Origin: Membranipora membranacea
Lineage: Eukaryota > Bryozoa > Gymnolaemata > Cheilostomatida > Membraniporidae
Direction of reading: 5' to 3'
Assembly: GCA_914767715.1 (NCBI GenBank)
Contig: OU612073.1
Span: 6,448,001-6,512,000, forward strand
Length of the DNA: 64,000 bases
A program made the position numbers and the translations under genes. The first letter of the stretch is position 1; every line of letters begins with the position of its first letter. Of the stretch, positions 59,232-64,000 are shown piece after piece. The notes under the pieces are model-generated. The model searched no databases. It had not been told where the DNA came from and worked only from the letters and a program-made list of their open reading frames with translations.

Positions 59232-60319
59232 TCTTCATTTACAACAGTAACAAGCTGACACATCTATTTTCACTCTAACATTGTAGTATAGTTGGCATTG
59301 AATTGCTGACACAAAGGCAAAGTTTTCACTAAAGTTGATTGAAATGCATCTAAATTAAGGAATGACTGACTTTACTGGAACCAGTTTTATTTTCATAATT
59401 CCTCTGAATTTTTTACTTGTAAAGTGAGCCTTACGAACTGTACTGACTTTTTTCCACGCTTGACTTAAAGGTTAATAGTCTGAAACAACTCAATTCTTAC
59501 TGCGGGATCAACTGTGTTGTTCAGACTTTTTAGTCCTCTGCAGACGCAGACTAATTCCAAGAAATTTGTGCGCATGTGATGATCGGTGGCGTTTTAGTGA
59601 AGGGTGTTGTATGACTATGGAAGAGTGCGTATAGTTTTGAATGTTTGATCTGGGAGAATTCTCCCCGGTTTGATTGTATCATCATTCATCACATACATTA
59701 GTTTTTTTTATCAAAGTACTGTTTTACAAAAATACAGAATTACTTTTGTTGACCAAGATATAGTTTGCATCAATATACTATCACAGAAATATGTAAATTT
59801 GAGCCAGTGGTGTGGTCCATGTCCAAAGTAAGTAGAATAATGAATAAAATAAAAACTAAATATCCACTACATATATTGAATGCCTGATTGGTGTAGAATT
59901 TGGAGAATGTGCTTCCAAGTTAACACCTGAGTTGCTCTTATCCTAATGAGAGGAGGTCATGACAAATATAAAATATACATCTTGTCTAGACAGCAATGTC
60001 AATTCTTAAGTAGAAGTTGTCTTCTCATGTGAAACGTGTACTCTTCTGCTATTTCTATTTAACTCTTCTGCTAGAGTCTCTCTATCTCCTACGTTCAAGT
60101 AAGTGAACTCCGCCATATTCTGTCTGGAAGAAAAAAAGGCAGAGTTCACATAATTGAACTAATCTGCTGCCAGAGCTGTGAAAGTGAGGGCATGCTTAGT
60201 TTGGGTCAATGAAGCCTGATCCCCAGGAATTAGCTCCCTCTCCTCCGATCGATCTCATAGAATTATGTTGTTGTCGCACAATCTGCACCTTGTAAGTCTT
60301 ATTACCAAGGATGGGATGA
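59232..60319. other. 3' regions of convergent CHMP2A and the last gene
   Basis: Likely 3' UTR from both sides. AATAAA on the plus strand occurs at 59843-59848, about 600 bases after the CHMP2A stop. A TTTATT at about 59386 could serve the minus-strand gene. No other features seen. Confidence 0.5.
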
Positions 60320-63300
60320 TTAGAGTTCTGTAGTATTACGATCCTCAGAAGTAATGCTCTCGATATCACTGTCCGGTCTGTTATCTGTGATGTGATGTAC
60401 TGTGACCTCACACTGCTGGTGTCGAGGGCTGTTACCTGGTCGTCCACTGCTAGGTCGTCCACCGTTGGGACGTCCGCTGCTTCTCGGTGGCCCACGAGAG
60501 GAACTTGCTTTCTCCTCCTCCCAGGTGCATAGATTCTAAAATGAATGGAATGGAGTTTATTTTGGTGATTGTGTTAAAAACACATAACAATTTAAGTGTG
60601 AGCCATATCTGTCAGATATAAAGAAGGTGAATACTTGGAGACACAAAGCTGGACAAAAATCTCAAAGTTCTTGTTTTTGGTATGATAAATATCTACGATA
60701 AGTTTTGTAACAATTGTGTAAAAAATGACTGGTATCAGCGATAAAAATGTTGAACTGCACGGTAATCTCGGCCGGATTGGTTGATTAGCTTCTCTGTTGG
60801 CATCTGGTCATTGGGGCAAGTGACGCGGCGTTGATCTCTTGTGGAATTCAATAATAACCCTTGTTCGAAATTATCTATTATGTTACAAATATAAATTCCA
60901 ATTTATTGTACTTTCAAAGTTGTAGTTGTATTAGGGGTTGTACAGTAAAACCCATAAACATATGAACACATCTAATTCTATACAATTTAATAAAATTTAT
61001 ATGTTGATTGAAAACCAAAGAGCAAATGATTGAGTTAAACTGAATTTCAAATACAATATCATAAGATTTATCTGTTATGGGGCTACGCTTAGATTAGTTT
61101 CTTGTATTTTGATGATACCAAGGCATTGTGATAACGGAAAAGACAAAGCTCAAAGCCTGAAATAGTTAGCCAGGTGCTCCTTGACTCCTTGATTCCTTCT
61201 GTGTAATGTTAGCTAGATCATAAATACATCTATATGAGTTGTTTGCGAGGTTTTTAGTGTATGTTATACAATGACACACTTACACTAGCTGCTAATCGAT
61301 GTCCTCGCAGGACACTCAGCTAGAATTTACCAGAATGAAAGCTAGAGTTATCATTATTTAGCAAACATGCAGACAGCTGACTTTAGTAAAATATTGATTC
61401 GCATGGAACAACAATTTCTTGACTGTCAAACACAGAATTTCATGTAGAATATTAAGAGACGATTCAGCATTTTACTACAGTTGAACGAGTTTGCTGCGAG
61501 CACATACCTCACCGTTGGGCGGTAGGCGAGAGTATGGGGGGCTCAGGGGGGGGGGGACTTGCCTCATCGAAACACTTCATTCTAATTGAAAGACCTCTTA
61601 GACTAGCAGAAACCCATTAGTCTTATACCTGTGGAATATCTAGTTGTTTAGCTCCAGTGCTGCGCTGTATTCCCCGGTCTCGTGGTGATTGAGTTATAAG
61701 GTAAGATACGCTGGGTATCTCCAGTAAGCTCTCCTTCCTGAGAGGACCGACATGTGTCACAGCCGGAGAGGCTCCTCCTACGGTGTAGCTTGATGCTGTC
61801 TCATCAGGGAACTCATCTCCTGGTAGCCGTTGTCCTGGAACAAGGGAAAGATAAATATCATAAAATCCCACATGGTGAGAGAAAATCACTACAATTGAAA
61901 TTAAAAAAGTTTAACGTTTTCCAAAAGAGGTTTTGGGCTTGATTAAAACTTAGGTGTCGAAGTATCAAAGCAGAGGTGTTGAACGACTCAGCTTGTCCCT
62001 TGGAAATCGCTGGTTAGTGAAAATTACTAAAATAGTTTAACATTTTCCAAAATAGTTTCTCTTAGGTGTCAAATTATCGAAGCGGAGGTATTGAGCGACC
62101 CATTTTGTCTTCTAAATAAGTATGCAGCAGGCATTTAGTGTGGATAACTTCACACAACAGGCAATAAGCAATAATTTTTGGGTAAAGACTTGCCATGTCG
62201 GTTATTCAAAGCAGAATGTCAAAAGTCTCGGAAGCTTTGTATATGCTGGCTTCGCTTAGATGATATTAATAAGAATTGCTACAAGACATCAATCACAACA
62301 TTGTCAGTGTCACTGCATGCATGCTTCTGATACGTGGCTTGTCTGAGATTCTGGCCAAACATTGGGGGCCTTTTCTGTATACTCTGGTAACTGAATAGTT
62401 CGCTGTGATGTTGGCTATTCCTTTTATCAAGGTGAAATTGTGAGGAATAGTGAATATGCCTCATTGCTTATCTGGTGTTATCTTCTCAATGAACCAGCTT
62501 TATAGCGTACAGATTAATGATGTATGCTTTGTGTTTTAATTTCCGTCATTGGATATATGGACTTGAGAACAGCGTCAGGCCTACAGCCCTACACCATGCA
62601 AGTAAGGAGTAATAGTCAACCCTCGTCACTATAACATCTTTTAACCAACCTCACTGCAAAAATTCAGTTAACAGAGTATACAGTATACTCTGTTAAGTAT
62701 ACATACTGTGACAAGGCCCTAATGTTTGGTCTGAATCTGAAACTAAAACATGGCCCATCTTGTTTAGGTTCTAGGCTAGACATTTCAAGACAAGCAAAGA
62801 AGAAAACAACGACTAGCTTACCATCTGACGATTGAGGTACAAATGTACCATTCAGAGTATCTGGTTAATAATTATTAATAATAACTCACACAAAATCAAT
62901 CAATCATTGGAACCCACAACATATGGTAATTTTTGCTCCTGTTAATAACAACAAAGCATTAAAACTCTGCCAGGATAGCTGGTCGTAGCATTTCATTATG
63001 GTTGGCAATGCTATCCCGGCACGGTTTTTAGTTTTCGCAGGAGTTCTCGACTGATTGATTGGGCTATTTCTACTATTAATATAATAATATACATATAATA
63101 TTGCACACAAAAATCCGTTGTAGTAAATTAATTAAGTTTTTTGCATTCTTGATGTAGAGTATCTGAGAACACAGAATATGTGACGGTGTCAAACTCAAAC
63201 CCCATCTGAGAGAGTTGGACTTAGAAACAAAATGATTACCAAATGACCAAAACAATATAAGTCTGGCGTTAGTTTGGTAGTAGTTAGGCAATATTATTAT

Positions 63301-63653
63301 CACTGAAATAGTTCATAGCACTTCATGGTAAATGTTATGTACAGTGGTAGAAATTGTCTCCTTGTACATCAATGATGTATGTATGGGTATGTACTGTACT
63401 AGCGCAAAAAGCTACTACTAGCTGCCTGACTATATATTTCTTTGGTCTTTTGGTAGTCAAAAATAATAGTGCTGTGTTCGGAAAGGGTGCAGACAGGGTG
63501 TGGAAACCAACCTTCTAGAATTGCTGTGAGGTCTTTCTTTATTTCTTTTTGCCTGTCCTTACGCTCTCGTTTGGCAGATTTTGCGTCCCGTCTTATCTGA
63601 AGGCGTTCTTGTTTTACAGTGTGTGCTACAACCCTTGCCCTATCACCATGCAT
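60320..63653 (-). CDS. Unidentified protein, last three exons (5' end outside window)
   Basis: Exons 63653-63512, 61834-61629 and 60535-60320 join in frame to give 187 C-terminal residues and a stop at 60322-60320. Order: a highly charged helical stretch (VKQERLQIRRDAKSAKRERK, then DRQKEIKKDLTAILEG), a mixed polar segment (GDEFPDETASSYTVGG, SLLEIPSVSYLITQSP), and a disordered Arg/Gly/Ser/Pro run (SSSRGPPRSSGRPNGGRPSS). It ends SDIESITSEDRNTTEL. No signal peptide, membrane span or catalytic motif is visible in this part. I do not recognise the family. It looks like the cytosolic tail of a larger protein. The exon model rests on splice signals, phase agreement (564 bases) and biased composition. 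Confidence 0.7.
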
Positions 63654-64000
63654 CTGCAATGGTGAAATCCTTGGGTTATAGTTAAGTCAGCCCTCAGAGA
63701 ATGGACAAGTGCCTAGCATCCCTAGTAGGTGAACTACTGCCTTGGCATGTGAGACGTTCCAGGACAAAGAAAATTAAGTGCAATGATTGATTTATTCAAG
63801 GAGATGCAACACATTAGAGCAGAATTAACATTTCCCTTTCAATAAAGCCTTATCTCACATTTTTAACCATAGTAAATGGGGTTACAGCATAATTCTGCTG
63901 CATTCTGCACAGATGGAGCTCCTGTTATGCTGGGAACAGAACCGGTTTCTCATGTCTTTCATTCTGAGCAGAATGCTATATTTTATGTTAGCCTCTTTCA

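Overview
This window is nuclear DNA from an invertebrate animal. The evidence is AT-rich sequence, GT-AG introns from about 100 bases to over 5 kb, one eukaryotic tRNA-Ala(AGC), many small non-autonomous transposon-like repeats, and a set of conserved metazoan genes. Proteins were rebuilt exon by exon. In every gene below the splice phases join without a frame break, which is the main internal check. I could not fix the phylum from sequence alone.

Layout from left to right: (1) 1-26402, minus strand: a Dishevelled (DVL) gene with 16 coding exons. DIX, PDZ and DEP domains are all present and only the last C-terminal part runs off the left edge. (2) 31462-32942, minus strand: a two-exon ceramide-1-phosphate transfer protein-like gene (CPTP/GLTP fold) with an unusual acidic insert. 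A tRNA-Ala gene sits in its intron on the opposite strand. (3) 36746-43070, plus strand: CCDC174, 10 exons, complete. (4) 44612-54523, minus strand: CSDE1/UNR, 17 coding exons found, first exon not found. (5) 57398-59231, plus strand: CHMP2A, the ESCRT-III subunit, 4 coding exons, complete. (6) 60320-63653, minus strand: the last three exons of a gene I do not recognise, running off the right edge.

The genes are not an operon and share no pathway. DVL acts in Wnt signalling, CPTP in sphingolipid transport, CCDC174 in RNA processing, CSDE1 in translation and mRNA stability, and CHMP2A in membrane scission. CPTP/CCDC174 and CSDE1/CHMP2A are divergent pairs. CCDC174/CSDE1 and CHMP2A/the last gene are convergent pairs.

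Non-coding sequence carries several families of short foldback or terminal-inverted-repeat elements: a Harbinger-like MITE with TTA target duplications, a hAT-like element, and at least four hairpin families, some a few bases from splice sites. I found no new multi-gene system. The points most worth a second look are the CPTP insert with a possible phospho-FFAT motif, the altered fifth cold-shock domain of CSDE1, the perfect inverted repeat next to a CSDE1 splice acceptor, and the MITE and foldback families.
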